This document shows positions 9,031 to 17,378 of a stretch of DNA of 64,000 nt, piece by piece; position 1 is the stretch's first letter, and each line of letters starts with the position of its first letter. Below the pieces are notes generated by a model. The model had not been told where the DNA came from and did no database searches. It worked only from the letters and a program-made list of their open reading frames with translations. Made by a program: the position numbers and the translations under genes. The DNA comes from Actinokineospora sp. NBRC 105648 (GTDB lineage: Bacteria; Actinomycetota; Actinomycetes; Mycobacteriales; Pseudonocardiaceae): the NCBI RefSeq assembly GCF_030269645.1, contig NZ_BSTR01000004.1:269093-333092 (forward strand). The letters run 5' to 3'.

Positions 9031-10788
9031 TTAGAAGGTGATCTTCCAGGAGTTGATGTAACCGGTGTCGTAGGTGGCGGTGTCCTTCGCGGACAGCTTC
9101 CAGGCGCCGTTGGCGGCTTCTGCTGAGCCGTCCACTGTGTACTGGGTGACGAAGTTCGCCGTGCCGTCGCCGGGGTTGGCGCGGACCAGGGTGTAGGTGC
9201 TGCCGTCCGGTGCGATCAGGGTCAGTTCCAGGTCGCCGCGGTAGGGGTGGACGATGTTGACGTCTACCTTCAGCGCGGCGGGGGCGTTGCCGGTCTGGTT
9301 GGCGATGGTGATCGTCGAGGTGGCGGCTGCGCCGTTGTCGGCGATCTGGACGTCGTCGGTGTTCTCCCACGGGCCGCCGGTGGGCGGCGGGGTGGTGCCC
9401 TGCACGGCCTGCAGCGCGTCGACGCGACCCTCACCGTAGAAGGTGTTCTTGGCGGTGGTGCCCTTGCAGCGGCTGTCGTTGCAGGCCAGGTCGTCGGCTT
9501 GCTCGGCGATCTTCGCCTTGAGGTCGGCCGGGGTGGCGCTCGGGTTCACGCTCTTGAGCAGTGCCGCGACGCCCACCACGTGCGGGGTGGCCATCGAGGT
9601 GCCCGACATCTGGCCGTATCCACCACCTGGCAGGGTCGAGTACACGTTGTCGCCGGGGGCGGCCACGTTGACCTTGTTCGCGAAGTTCGAGAACGAGGAC
9701 TTGGTGTTGCTGCTGGTGATCGAGGCCACCGTCAGCGAGGAGTCCAGCTCGCCCGGGACGATCTTGCAGGCCGAGGTGACCGGGCGGCTGGTGGGCGTGG
9801 AGTCGTCCGGGCTGAGCGTGTCGTTGGACTTGTTGTCCAGGTCGGTGTTCTCGTTGCCCGCCGCGACGACGTTGAGGACGCCCTTGCCGGTGGCGTAGTC
9901 GGCGGCGCGCTTGACCGCCTCGATGATCGCGGCCTGGTCGACGTTGTCCGGGCAGTTGGCCCACCACGGGTCGGTCCAGTAGCTGTTGTTGGTGACCGCG
10001 AAGCCGTTGTCACCGGCGTACATGAAGCCGCAGACCACGTTCTCCGGGAAGAACAGCTGGGAGGTCGGCTCGGCCACCCGGATCGAGGCGATCTTGACGC
10101 CGGGGGCGACGCCGACCATGCCCTTGCCGTTCTTGGCCGCGGCGATGGTGCCCGCCACGTGCGTGCCGTGGTCGGCGACCGGGCGCCACGCGCCAGCGCG
10201 CGTGTCGGCCTTGCCGTAGGCGCAGGAGACCGACTTCGAGGCGTCGAAGTTGGGCTTGAGGTCGTAGTGCTGGTCGTCCACGCCGGTGTCGATGACGCCG
10301 ACGAGCACGCTCGACGAGCCGGTGTTGATGTCCCACGCCTTGTCGGCGCCGATCTGGGTCATGTCCGGGCGCGAGGTCTCCGCCGCCGTCGGGGTGGTCT
10401 CCGACGGCAGGGTCGGGATCGCCGGGTTCGACGAGGCGGCGGGCACGTCGGAGGTGCGCGAGGCGCCGACCTGCTGCACGCCGGACACCGAGCGCATCTT
10501 CGAGGCGAAGTCCGCGGCGGTCGAGTGCGCCACGATCACGCCGATGGCGTCGTAGGAGGCGTACACGACGCCGCCGTTGCTCGACACCGCGGACTTGGCG
10601 CCGCTGGTGTTGTTGGGCGCGGTGATGACCAGGTAGGCGCGCAGGCCCGCGGCGGCCGCGGCCGACCGGTGGGTCCCGGGGTTGCCGGGCCCGGCGGCGG
10701 CGACGCCGGCCATGGGCATGATCAGGCCGACGCTGAGGGCGGCGATGAACGCCGTCCGCCTCAGCCCGGCGCGGGAACGCAGGAACAC
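9031..10788 (-). CDS. Secreted S8 (subtilisin-like) protease with C-terminal P-domain, copy 1
   Basis: Secreted subtilase of 585 residues. Signal peptide about 1-33; a short pro-region (to about residue 115); a catalytic domain with Asp167 (GVIDTG), His207 (DHGTHVAG) and Ser398 (SGTSMATPHV); and a C-terminal proprotein-convertase P-domain (about 490-585, ending YDTGYINSWKITF). The GTG at 10788 is chosen because GGAGGA lies 4 nt upstream, and the tandem paralogue shows exactly the same arrangement. Both copies are on the minus strand, and each is followed by its own terminator. Gene duplication is evident, with most of both proteins aligning without gaps. Confidence 0.92.
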   Translation of the reverse strand: MFLRSRAGLRRTAFIAALSVGLIMPMAGVAAAGPGNPGTHRSAAAAAGLRAYLVITAPNNTSGAKSAVSSNGGVVYASYDAIGVIVAHSTAADFASKMRSVSGVQQVGASRTSDVPAASSNPAIPTLPSETTPTAAETSRPDMTQIGADKAWDINTGSSSVLVGVIDTGVDDQHYDLKPNFDASKSVSCAYGKADTRAGAWRPVADHGTHVAGTIAAAKNGKGMVGVAPGVKIASIRVAEPTSQLFFPENVVCGFMYAGDNGFAVTNNSYWTDPWWANCPDNVDQAAIIEAVKRAADYATGKGVLNVVAAGNENTDLDNKSNDTLSPDDSTPTSRPVTSACKIVPGELDSSLTVASITSSNTKSSFSNFANKVNVAAPGDNVYSTLPGGGYGQMSGTSMATPHVVGVAALLKSVNPSATPADLKAKIAEQADDLACNDSRCKGTTAKNTFYGEGRVDALQAVQGTTPPPTGGPWENTDDVQIADNGAAATSTITIANQTGNAPAALKVDVNIVHPYRGDLELTLIAPDGSTYTLVRANPGDGTANFVTQYTVDGSAEAANGAWKLSAKDTATYDTGYINSWKITF

Positions 10789-10913
10789 GGTGTCCTCCGA
10801 GCGGTCAAGGGGGCAGGGAAGCCCCTCTCGGAGGCAATGATGACCACAAACACCGCATTCTCGAATAGCTGGTGAAAAAAGGGGTCGGATGGCCCAGTTA
10901 AACCGCAAAAAAT

Positions 10914-10945
10914 CGAAGGCCGCTCCCGGTGGGGAGCGGCCTTCG
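10914..10945 (-). terminator. Rho-independent terminator after the second S8 protease
   Basis: Perfect 14-bp stem (10914-10927 with 10932-10945) with a 4-nt loop. On the minus strand the stem is followed by ATTTTTTGC, one of the few classical U-tracts in the window. It isolates the upstream protease copy (10974-12734) from the downstream copy. Confidence 0.85.
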
Positions 10946-10973
10946 AAGAATTACAGGAAAGCGGTCCAAATGT

Positions 10974-12734
10974 CTAGAACGTCAGTTTCCAGGAATTGAT
11001 GTACCCGGTGTCGGACCGGTAGGTGTCCTGGACCTTGAGGTTCCAGGTGCCGTTGGCGACCTCGGTCGAGGCGTTCACCGTGTAGGTGGCGACCACGTTG
11101 TCGGCCGAGTCGCTGGTGGAGGACGCCTTGAGCCGGTAGGTCGAGCCGTCCGGGGCGACCAGGTCGATCACCAGGTCGCCGCGGAAGGTGTGCACGATGT
11201 TGACGTCCACCTTCAGCGTGGCGGGCGCGTTGCCCGAGACGCCCGAGACGGTGACCGGGCTCTGCACGGCCGCGCCCGCGTCCGGGATGCTCACGTCGTT
11301 GGTGTTCTCGAAGACCTTGCCGGTCGGGGGCGTGCCGCCGCCGACGGCCTCCTTGGCGTCGACCCGGCCCTCGCCGAAGAAGTTGTTCTTCGCCGTGGTG
11401 CCCGCGCAGCGGCTGTCCGAGCAGGCCAGGTCGTCGGCCTGGGTGGCCAGCCGGGCGCGCAGCTCGGCCGGGGTGAGCGCCGGGTTCACGCTGGCCAGCA
11501 GCGCGGCCACGCCCGCGACGTGCGGGGAGGCCATCGAGGTGCCGGACAGGTTGCCGTACTTGCCACCGGGCAGCGTCGAGTAGACGTTGTCGCCGGGGGC
11601 GGCCAGGTGGACCTTGTCGGTGCCGAAGTTGGAGAACGACGACTTGGCGTTCGACGAGTTGATCGACGACACGGTCAGCACGCTGGGCAGCTCGGTCGGC
11701 ACGCTCAGGCACGCGTTGGTGATCGTGCGGGTGGTCGGCGTCGAGTCGTTGGGGCTGGTCGTGTCGTTGGACTTGCTCGCCAGGTTGTAGTTCTCGTTGC
11801 CCGCGGCGGCGACGTTGAGCACGCCCTTGCCCTCGGCGTAGCCCGCAGCGCGCTTCACGCCCTCCAGGATCGCGGCCTGGTCGGCGTTGTTCGGGCAGTT
11901 GAACAGCCACGGGTCGGAGTAGTAGCTGTTGTTGGTGACCTTGAAGCCCTGGTCACCGGCGAAGACGAACGCGCAGATGGTGTTCTCGGCGAAGAACAGC
12001 CCGCTCGGGTCCTCGGCGATGCGCACCGAGGCCAGCTTGACCCCGGGGGCCACGCCGACCACGCCCTTGCCGTTCTTGGCCGCGGCGATGGTGCCCGCGA
12101 CGTGCGTGCCGTGGTCGCCCTGCGGCCGCCACGAGCCCGCCCGGGTGTCGAGCTTGCCGTAGGCGCAGGAGGCCGACTTGGTGGCGTCGAAGTTCGGCTT
12201 GATGTCGTAGTGCTGGTCGTCCACACCGGTGTCGAGCACACCGACGGTCACCGACGGCGAGCCGGTGGTGACCTGCCAGGCCTGGTCGGCGCCGATCTGG
12301 GTCATGTCGACCCGGTTCGTCTCGGCTGCCGTGGGCGTGGTCTGCGCGGGCGCGGCCGGGATCGGCGGGTTGCTCGCCTGGCTGGGCACGTCAGTGGTGC
12401 GGGTCGCGCCGACCTGCTGCACACCGGAGACCGCGCGCATCTTGGTGGCGAAGTCGGCGGCGCTGGAGTGCGCGACGATCACGCCGATCGCGTCGTAGGA
12501 GGAGAAGACGGTGCCGCCGTTGGTGGCGACCGCGGTCTTCGCCCCGGACGTGGTGTTCGGCGCGGTGATGACCAGGTAGGCGCGCAGGCCCGCCGCGGCG
12601 GCGGTCGGCGCGACCGGCTTGGGCGGGATGCCGGGCGCGGCCTGGGCGGTGCCCGCCAGGCCGACCGCGACGCAGGCCCCGACGACGGCGACGGTGGCCG
12701 CCCGCCGGAACCGGGAGTGGGTACGCAGGAACAC
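10974..12734 (-). CDS. Secreted S8 (subtilisin-like) protease with C-terminal P-domain, copy 2
   Basis: Paralogue of the neighbouring gene, 586 residues, with the same order: signal peptide ending near GTAQAAPG, pro-region with the AYLVITAPN-TSGAK motif, catalytic Asp in VGVLDTGVDDQHYD, His in DHGTHVAGTIAA, Ser in SGTSMASPHVAG, and a P-domain ending TGYINSWKLTF. The start GTG (12734) again has GGAGGA 4 nt upstream. Sequence differences are spread through the surface loops and the linker before the P-domain, suggesting a fairly old duplication with functional divergence in specificity. Substrates are unknown. Confidence 0.92.
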   Translation of the reverse strand: MFLRTHSRFRRAATVAVVGACVAVGLAGTAQAAPGIPPKPVAPTAAAAGLRAYLVITAPNTTSGAKTAVATNGGTVFSSYDAIGVIVAHSSAADFATKMRAVSGVQQVGATRTTDVPSQASNPPIPAAPAQTTPTAAETNRVDMTQIGADQAWQVTTGSPSVTVGVLDTGVDDQHYDIKPNFDATKSASCAYGKLDTRAGSWRPQGDHGTHVAGTIAAAKNGKGVVGVAPGVKLASVRIAEDPSGLFFAENTICAFVFAGDQGFKVTNNSYYSDPWLFNCPNNADQAAILEGVKRAAGYAEGKGVLNVAAAGNENYNLASKSNDTTSPNDSTPTTRTITNACLSVPTELPSVLTVSSINSSNAKSSFSNFGTDKVHLAAPGDNVYSTLPGGKYGNLSGTSMASPHVAGVAALLASVNPALTPAELRARLATQADDLACSDSRCAGTTAKNNFFGEGRVDAKEAVGGGTPPTGKVFENTNDVSIPDAGAAVQSPVTVSGVSGNAPATLKVDVNIVHTFRGDLVIDLVAPDGSTYRLKASSTSDSADNVVATYTVNASTEVANGTWNLKVQDTYRSDTGYINSWKLTF

Positions 12735-12863
12735 GGTGTCCTCCGACTGCTCGGTGGGGCTTTTCCCCGGCCGGCGGCCGGGGCGCAGGTCGCCCCAAAC
12801 ACCAGTCAAGACGGAAGAACTACGTGAACGGGACGCCCGAACGTAGGATCTTTGCGAAGTTCG

Positions 12864-13508
12864 TCAGCCGAGATCAATCGGTTCACCCTTTGTGGGTACC
12901 TCGACCCGAGCCCCTTCCGGGGCCAAATCGCTGAACCGCCGGTAGGCCATCCCGATCCCGGCCTGGCTCAGCGTCAGCTCGTGGATCGGCAGCGCCACCC
13001 GCGGCGCCACCGCGCGCAGGAAGTCGACCGCCTCGCCGAGCTTGAGCCAAGGCGCGCCGGTCGGCAGGCCCAGGGTGTCGATCTCCTGCTCGGGCACGAA
13101 CAGTGAGTCGCCCGGGTGGTAGAAGGCGCCGTGGTCGACGACGTAGCCCACGTTGGGCGGCATCTCGATGTCCCGGTGGATGACCGCGTGCTCGCCGCCG
13201 ACGACGTTGACCACCGCCCCGCCGAGCTCGACCGCGTCACCCGGGCGGACGGTGCGCGCGGCCAACCCGACCTTCGCGACGTCCGCCGCCGAACCCGGGT
13301 CGACGATCAGCTCGGCGTGCTGGTTGGCGGCCATCAGCGCGGGCAGCCGCTCGGCGTCGAGGTGGTCGTAGTGCTGGTGGGTGACCAGCACGGCGTCGAG
13401 GTCGCGCAGGTCCTCGAAGCCCTCCGACCAGACACCGGGATCGATGAGCAGCCGCGCGGTGGCGGTCTCCAGCAGGACGCACGAGTGGCCGAGATGTGTC
13501 ACCTTCAC
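12864..13508 (-). CDS. Metallo-beta-lactamase-fold metal-dependent hydrolase (UlaG-like)
   Basis: A 214-residue MBL-fold enzyme of the short UlaG/YtkL-like group. It begins MKVTHLGHSCVLLET, has the metal motif THQHYDHLD (a variant of HxHxDH, with Gln in place of the second residue) at about residues 44-52, and later metal-site elements GGEHAVIHRD and FYHPGDSLFVPEQ. No signal peptide. The ATG lies 50 bp from the divergent aldehyde dehydrogenase start, so the two promoters overlap. The reaction is unknown; family members hydrolyse lactones or phosphoesters. Confidence 0.85.
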   Translation of the reverse strand: MKVTHLGHSCVLLETATARLLIDPGVWSEGFEDLRDLDAVLVTHQHYDHLDAERLPALMAANQHAELIVDPGSAADVAKVGLAARTVRPGDAVELGGAVVNVVGGEHAVIHRDIEMPPNVGYVVDHGAFYHPGDSLFVPEQEIDTLGLPTGAPWLKLGEAVDFLRAVAPRVALPIHELTLSQAGIGMAYRRFSDLAPEGARVEVPTKGEPIDLG

Positions 13509-13558
13509 GTCAGCGAGGGTATCGCCAGGAGGCCGTACCGGCGGGTAGCTTGGCGGGT

Positions 13559-15034
13559 ATGACCACCGTCGCGGCCAAGACCTTCGACTCGCTCAACCCG
13601 GCGACCGACGAGGTCGTGGGCACCCACCCGGTGCACTCGGCCGAGGAGGTCGAGGCCGCCGTCGAGCGGGCCCGTGGCGCCGCCCTGTGGTGGGCGGGCC
13701 TGGGCTTCGCGGGGCGGGCCGAGCGGCTGCGGCGGTGGAAGGGCGTGCTCACCCGGCGCTCCGCGCAGCTGGCCGAGGTGGTGCACGCCGAGACCGGCAA
13801 GCCACACGGCGACGCCATGCTGGAGATCATCCTGGCCATCGACCACACCGAGTGGGCGGCCAGGAACGCGCGCAAGGTGCTCGGGCAGCACCGGCGGTCG
13901 TCCGGGCTGCTGATGGCCAACCAGGCGGCGACGGTCGAGTACCAGCCGCTCGGCGTGGTCGGGGTCATCGGCCCGTGGAACTACCCGGTGTTCACCCCGA
14001 TGGGCTCGATCGCCTACGCCCTCGCCGCGGGCAACGCCGTGGTCTTCAAACCCTCGGAGTACACCCCCGGCGTCGGCCGCTGGCTGGCCGACTCCTTCGC
14101 CGAGGCGGTGCCCGAGCAGCCGGTGTTCCAGCTGGTCACCGGCTTCGGCGAGACCGGCGCGGCGCTCTGCCGAGCGGGCGTCGCCAAGATCGCGTTCACC
14201 GGCTCCCCCGGCACCGGCAAGAAGATCATGGCCGCCTGCGCGGAAACCCTGACCCCGGTGCTGATCGAGGCGGGCGGCAAGGACGCCCTGCTGGTCGACG
14301 CCGACGCCGACCTCGAGGCGGCCGCCGACGCGGCGGTCTGGGGCGGCATCTCCAACGCGGGCCAGACCTGCGTGGGCATCGAACGGGTCTACGTGCACGA
14401 GCGCGTCTACGACGAGTTCGTGGCCAAGGTCGTGGCGAAGGCCACCGCCATCCGCCCCGGCTTCGACGACGACGCGGCCATCGGCCCGATCACCATGCCG
14501 TCCCAAGTGGACATCATCCGCAGGCACATCGCCGACGCGATCAAGCGCGGCGGCCGAGCACTGGTCGGCGGAACAGACGACGCACGGTACGTGCAACCGA
14601 CCGTGCTGGTGGATGTCCCGGAGGACGCGGAAGCGGTCCGCGAGGAGACCTTCGGACCGACGCTGACCATCGCCAAGGTCGCCACCATGGACGAGGCGAT
14701 CGACAAGGCCAACAACTCCAAGTACGGCCTCGGCGGCTCGGTGTTCTCCCGCTCCCAAGGCCTCGACCTGGCCCGACGCCTGCGCACGGGGATGGTGGCG
14801 GTCAACTCCGTGATCAGCTTCGCGGGCGTCCCGTCCCTGCCGTTCGGCGGCGTCGGCGACTCGGGCTTCGGCCGGATCCACGGGCCGGAGGGCCTGCGCG
14901 AGTTCGGCCGCCCGAAGGCGATCACCCGCCAGCGCTTCCGCGCCCCGCTGGTCCTCACGACCTTCGCCCGCACCAAGAAGGTCGACGCCCAGGTCGCCAA
15001 GCTCATCACCCTCCTGCACGGCAAACGCCGCTGA
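13559..15034 (+). CDS. NAD(P)-dependent aldehyde dehydrogenase (succinate-semialdehyde dehydrogenase type)
   Basis: A 491-residue ALDH-superfamily enzyme oxidising an aldehyde to its acid. Visible elements are the cofactor-binding GPWNYPVFTPMG and FTGSPGTGKKIM, the general-base Glu in LIEAGGKDALL, the catalytic Cys in NAGQTCVGIERVYV, and the C-terminal FGGVGDSGFGRIHG. Similarity in these loops is closest to the succinic-semialdehyde/actinobacterial ALDH group, but the substrate is not certain. The chosen ATG (13559) starts MTTVAAKTFDSLNPAT, the normal family N-terminus. It is divergent from the MBL hydrolase gene. Confidence 0.9.
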   Translation: MTTVAAKTFDSLNPATDEVVGTHPVHSAEEVEAAVERARGAALWWAGLGFAGRAERLRRWKGVLTRRSAQLAEVVHAETGKPHGDAMLEIILAIDHTEWAARNARKVLGQHRRSSGLLMANQAATVEYQPLGVVGVIGPWNYPVFTPMGSIAYALAAGNAVVFKPSEYTPGVGRWLADSFAEAVPEQPVFQLVTGFGETGAALCRAGVAKIAFTGSPGTGKKIMAACAETLTPVLIEAGGKDALLVDADADLEAAADAAVWGGISNAGQTCVGIERVYVHERVYDEFVAKVVAKATAIRPGFDDDAAIGPITMPSQVDIIRRHIADAIKRGGRALVGGTDDARYVQPTVLVDVPEDAEAVREETFGPTLTIAKVATMDEAIDKANNSKYGLGGSVFSRSQGLDLARRLRTGMVAVNSVISFAGVPSLPFGGVGDSGFGRIHGPEGLREFGRPKAITRQRFRAPLVLTTFARTKKVDAQVAKLITLLHGKRR

Positions 15035-15064
15035 CCACTGTCGGGTGAATGCTCTCGCAGACCC

Positions 15065-15106
15065 TGGACATCGAACGTGCGTTCGATACCCTGGTGCTGT
15101 GGGAGG
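15065..15106 (+). promoter_or_regulatory. SOS-box (LexA) promoter of the dprA-like operon
   Basis: An 18-bp perfect palindrome ATCGAACGTGCGTTCGAT (15070-15087) matches the actinobacterial SOS box TCGAAC-N4-GTTCGA in all 12 defined bases. It occupies the spacer of a plausible promoter: TGGACA (15065-15070), 16 nt, TACCCT (15087-15092). The expected start of transcription is near 15099, followed at once by GGGAGG (15101-15106) and ATG at 15112. LexA bound here would block RNA polymerase. The box match is seen; the promoter is inferred. Confidence 0.8.
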
Positions 15107-15111
15107 TGTGG

Positions 15112-16095
15112 ATGAGAACGCTCGGTGGCGACCACGGCTTGGTCTCCCCCACGAACGGCGCACGACCTAGGCTGTCCGGCATGGGCGGCTGGGACGACGA
15201 AGAGCGCGCGGTGCTCGTGGCGCTGCTCCGCGTACGTCCAGACGGGATGTCCTGGCCGCAGATCGCCGCCGAGGTCGCCGAGCGTGGAAGCGCGCGTGCC
15301 CTGTGGGAGGAAACCAGGCCGCAGGCCCTCTTCGCGTCCGACGGCCCTGACGACGCTGAGCTGCTCGCGGCCGCGCGGGCCGAGGTCGACCAGTGGCGAT
15401 CGGCCGACTTCGAGTTCCTGACCTTCCTGGACGACGGCTATCCGGCCCAGCTGCGCGAGGTCCACCAGATGCCGCCGGTCCTGTTCGCCCGGGGCACACT
15501 CGTGCCCGGAGAGTCGGCGGTGTCGGTGGTGGGATCGCGCGGTGCCTCGCCCGCCGCGCTGCGCACGGCCGCCGAGATCGCCTGCGCGCTCACCGCGGAC
15601 GGCGTGACTGTGTTGTCCGGCCTGGCGGAGGGGATCGACACCGCGGCGCACGAGGCGACCCTGGCGATGGGCGGGCGCACGGTGGCGGTCATCGGGACCG
15701 GCATCACCAAGTACTTCCCGGCGGCCAACCGGGCCCTGCACGAGAAGATCGCCGCCAACGGCCTGCTGCTCTCCCAGTTCTGGCCGAACACCCCGCCGAC
15801 GAAGCAGACCTTCCCCATGCGGAACGCGACCATGAGCGCCTACGGCCGAGCGACCGTCGTGGTCGAGGCGGGTGAGCAGAGCGGTGCCCGGATCCAGGCC
15901 AGGTCCGCGGTCGCGCACGGTAGGCCGGTTGTCCTCCTGGACGCCGTCGCGCGCGGGACGAACTGGGGCAGGCGGCTGTGTGACGAGCCCGGGGTGTTCG
16001 TGGCAACGGATGCCGCCTCGGCTCTCCGGCTGGTGCGCGATGTCCTCGACGAGTCGGCCCAGTTGGCCGAATTGCTCGCTATGGTCGGTGAATGA
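15112..16095 (+). CDS. dprA: DprA/Smf-like SLOG-fold DNA-processing protein, SOS-controlled
   Basis: A 327-residue protein with the DprA Rossmann-like (SLOG) domain: VVGSRGASPAALR, SGLAEGIDTAAHEATL, VAVIGTGITKYFPAANR, FPMRNATMSAYGRATVVVEA and SGARIQARSAVAHGRPV. Canonical DprA loads RecA on single-stranded DNA during transformation; SLOG proteins may instead bind nucleotides. I start at ATG 15112, which has GGGAGG 5 nt upstream and lies just after the SOS-box promoter; ATG 15181 lacks a ribosome site, and ATG 15049 would put the operator inside the gene. It overlaps the phosphoribosyltransferase gene by 4 bp and lies outside any topA/comE locus. Family sure; role in repair or defence is inferred. 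Confidence 0.88.
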   Translation: MRTLGGDHGLVSPTNGARPRLSGMGGWDDEERAVLVALLRVRPDGMSWPQIAAEVAERGSARALWEETRPQALFASDGPDDAELLAAARAEVDQWRSADFEFLTFLDDGYPAQLREVHQMPPVLFARGTLVPGESAVSVVGSRGASPAALRTAAEIACALTADGVTVLSGLAEGIDTAAHEATLAMGGRTVAVIGTGITKYFPAANRALHEKIAANGLLLSQFWPNTPPTKQTFPMRNATMSAYGRATVVVEAGEQSGARIQARSAVAHGRPVVLLDAVARGTNWGRRLCDEPGVFVATDAASALRLVRDVLDESAQLAELLAMVGE

Positions 16096-16892
16096 CGGAG
16101 AACGCGGCCCGTGCGGCGTATCGCGACATCCTCCGGCAGCGCGTCGGCGCGTTCTTCCGCAATGTCCGCTATGGACCGCCCGGATCGCACTGCGCCAACT
16201 GCGGCGTGCCTCCGGTCGCGACGGGTTCGCTGTGCTCCCAATGCGGCAGGCAGCGCCAGCAGTTCGGTGACCGGTTGGCCTCGCAGGTTGTGCTCCTCGC
16301 CTACGTCAAGGGGTACGCGCCTGGTGGTCCGCACCAGTCGGCGCACACAGTGCGCGCGTACAAGCAAGAGCCTTGGCCAGTGCGCAAGTGCGCGACCGAC
16401 TTGGCCTCGATGGTCAGCGTGGCCACCCGACTGCACGGGAACTGCATCGCCGACGCGCACGGCCCGTGTTCGGCCATCACGTTCGTCCCATCCGTTCGGC
16501 ACCCGGGAACCGACCACCCGGTGGTGACCCTGGCTCGTCAGGTCTCGGGCCTGGGTGTGGATCGGGCGGCGCACGTCGTGCTCGGGCTGGGGCCGGGCAG
16601 CGACCCCGGTTACGACCGCACCGTCAGGGCCGACCGGTTTGAGCTTTCCGGTCAGAACCGGAGTCGCGTTCGTGGGCGGCACGTGATGGTCGTCGACGAC
16701 ACCTGGACCTCGGGAGCCAAGGTGCAGTCCGCCGCGGTGGCCCTGCGCGACGCGGGTGCCGAACACGTCACGGCATTGGTCGTGGGACGTTGGTGCGACT
16801 ACCGGGCGCCTGACCACAAGGCGATGCTGGACTCGCTCGACACGCCGTACGACGCCCTTGTCTGCCCGGTGTCGGGTGGGACCTGTCCGTGA
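16092..16892 (+). CDS. ComF-like phosphoribosyltransferase with zinc ribbon
   Basis: A 266-residue protein. An N-terminal zinc ribbon (Cys34-x2-Cys37 and Cys48-x2-Cys51) precedes a type-I phosphoribosyltransferase domain. The PRPP loop is VMVVDDTWTSGAKVQSAA near residue 200, and the family's upstream strand is ITFVPSVRHPG. This is the layout of ComF, a competence protein, but the domain is longer and diverged. The gene is translationally coupled to the dprA-like gene (ATGA), so the two almost certainly act together under the same SOS-box promoter. The ligand (nucleotide or base) is unknown. Confidence 0.82.
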   Translation: MTENAARAAYRDILRQRVGAFFRNVRYGPPGSHCANCGVPPVATGSLCSQCGRQRQQFGDRLASQVVLLAYVKGYAPGGPHQSAHTVRAYKQEPWPVRKCATDLASMVSVATRLHGNCIADAHGPCSAITFVPSVRHPGTDHPVVTLARQVSGLGVDRAAHVVLGLGPGSDPGYDRTVRADRFELSGQNRSRVRGRHVMVVDDTWTSGAKVQSAAVALRDAGAEHVTALVVGRWCDYRAPDHKAMLDSLDTPYDALVCPVSGGTCP

Positions 16893-16964
16893 GTGATCAC
16901 CCTTCTGCCGGGCACGGGGACGCCTCTTGATCACATAGCCTGTGGCGCCTGAGAGGGGTGCCGC

Positions 16965-17378
16965 ATGGGGGAAGCCAGTACGGTCCTGTCGATCGTCGCG
17001 TTCGGGCTCGTGGTGGTCACCTATGCGATCGTTGACACCGCCAAGCGGGCGATGCGTCGTGGTTGGGTGCCGGATGAGCCCACGAACTACGACGGTGTGG
17101 GTGAGGAGATGGCCGCGGGCCTCGCCTACGTGCTCACCCCCGAGGTCCTCACCCTCCTCGGTGTGTGGATCTTCGGTATCGGTCCCGGCGACACGATCTT
17201 CACCATCGGCCTGGTCGTGGCCTCGGTCGGTGCGGTGCTCACGGTCCTGCACACTCTCAACCGCCTGCGCTACCCGCACCTGCGTGGTGAGACCGCGGTG
17301 GGGTGCACGACCATCCTCGCGGCCGTCGCCGGTATCGCGTTCAACCTCGACTGGCTGGGCTGGGTCAACCTCGTGTGA
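16965..17378 (+). CDS. Small integral membrane protein
   Basis: A 137-residue protein with four predicted membrane segments: about 5-25, 50-70, 72-95 and 115-135. The loop between the first two is charged (DTAKRAMRRGWVPDEPTNYDG). I recognise no domain. The ATG is preceded by GAGAGGGGTG. It stands 72 bp after the PRTase gene, with TAGCCT as a possible -10, so it may be independent. Its 3' end overlaps the convergent GMC oxidoreductase gene by 14 bp. Confidence 0.6.
   Translation: MGEASTVLSIVAFGLVVVTYAIVDTAKRAMRRGWVPDEPTNYDGVGEEMAAGLAYVLTPEVLTLLGVWIFGIGPGDTIFTIGLVVASVGAVLTVLHTLNRLRYPHLRGETAVGCTTILAAVAGIAFNLDWLGWVNLV

Noticed and set aside
10929..12827. A 632-codon plus-strand open frame across the second S8 protease
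   Set aside because: Shadow of a gene with an intact catalytic triad, signal peptide and ribosome site on the other strand.
15049..15183. ATG 15049 or ATG 15181 as the start of the dprA-like gene
   Set aside because: 15049 would translate the SOS box and -10 region; 15181 has no ribosome site, whereas 15112 has GGGAGG 5 nt upstream.
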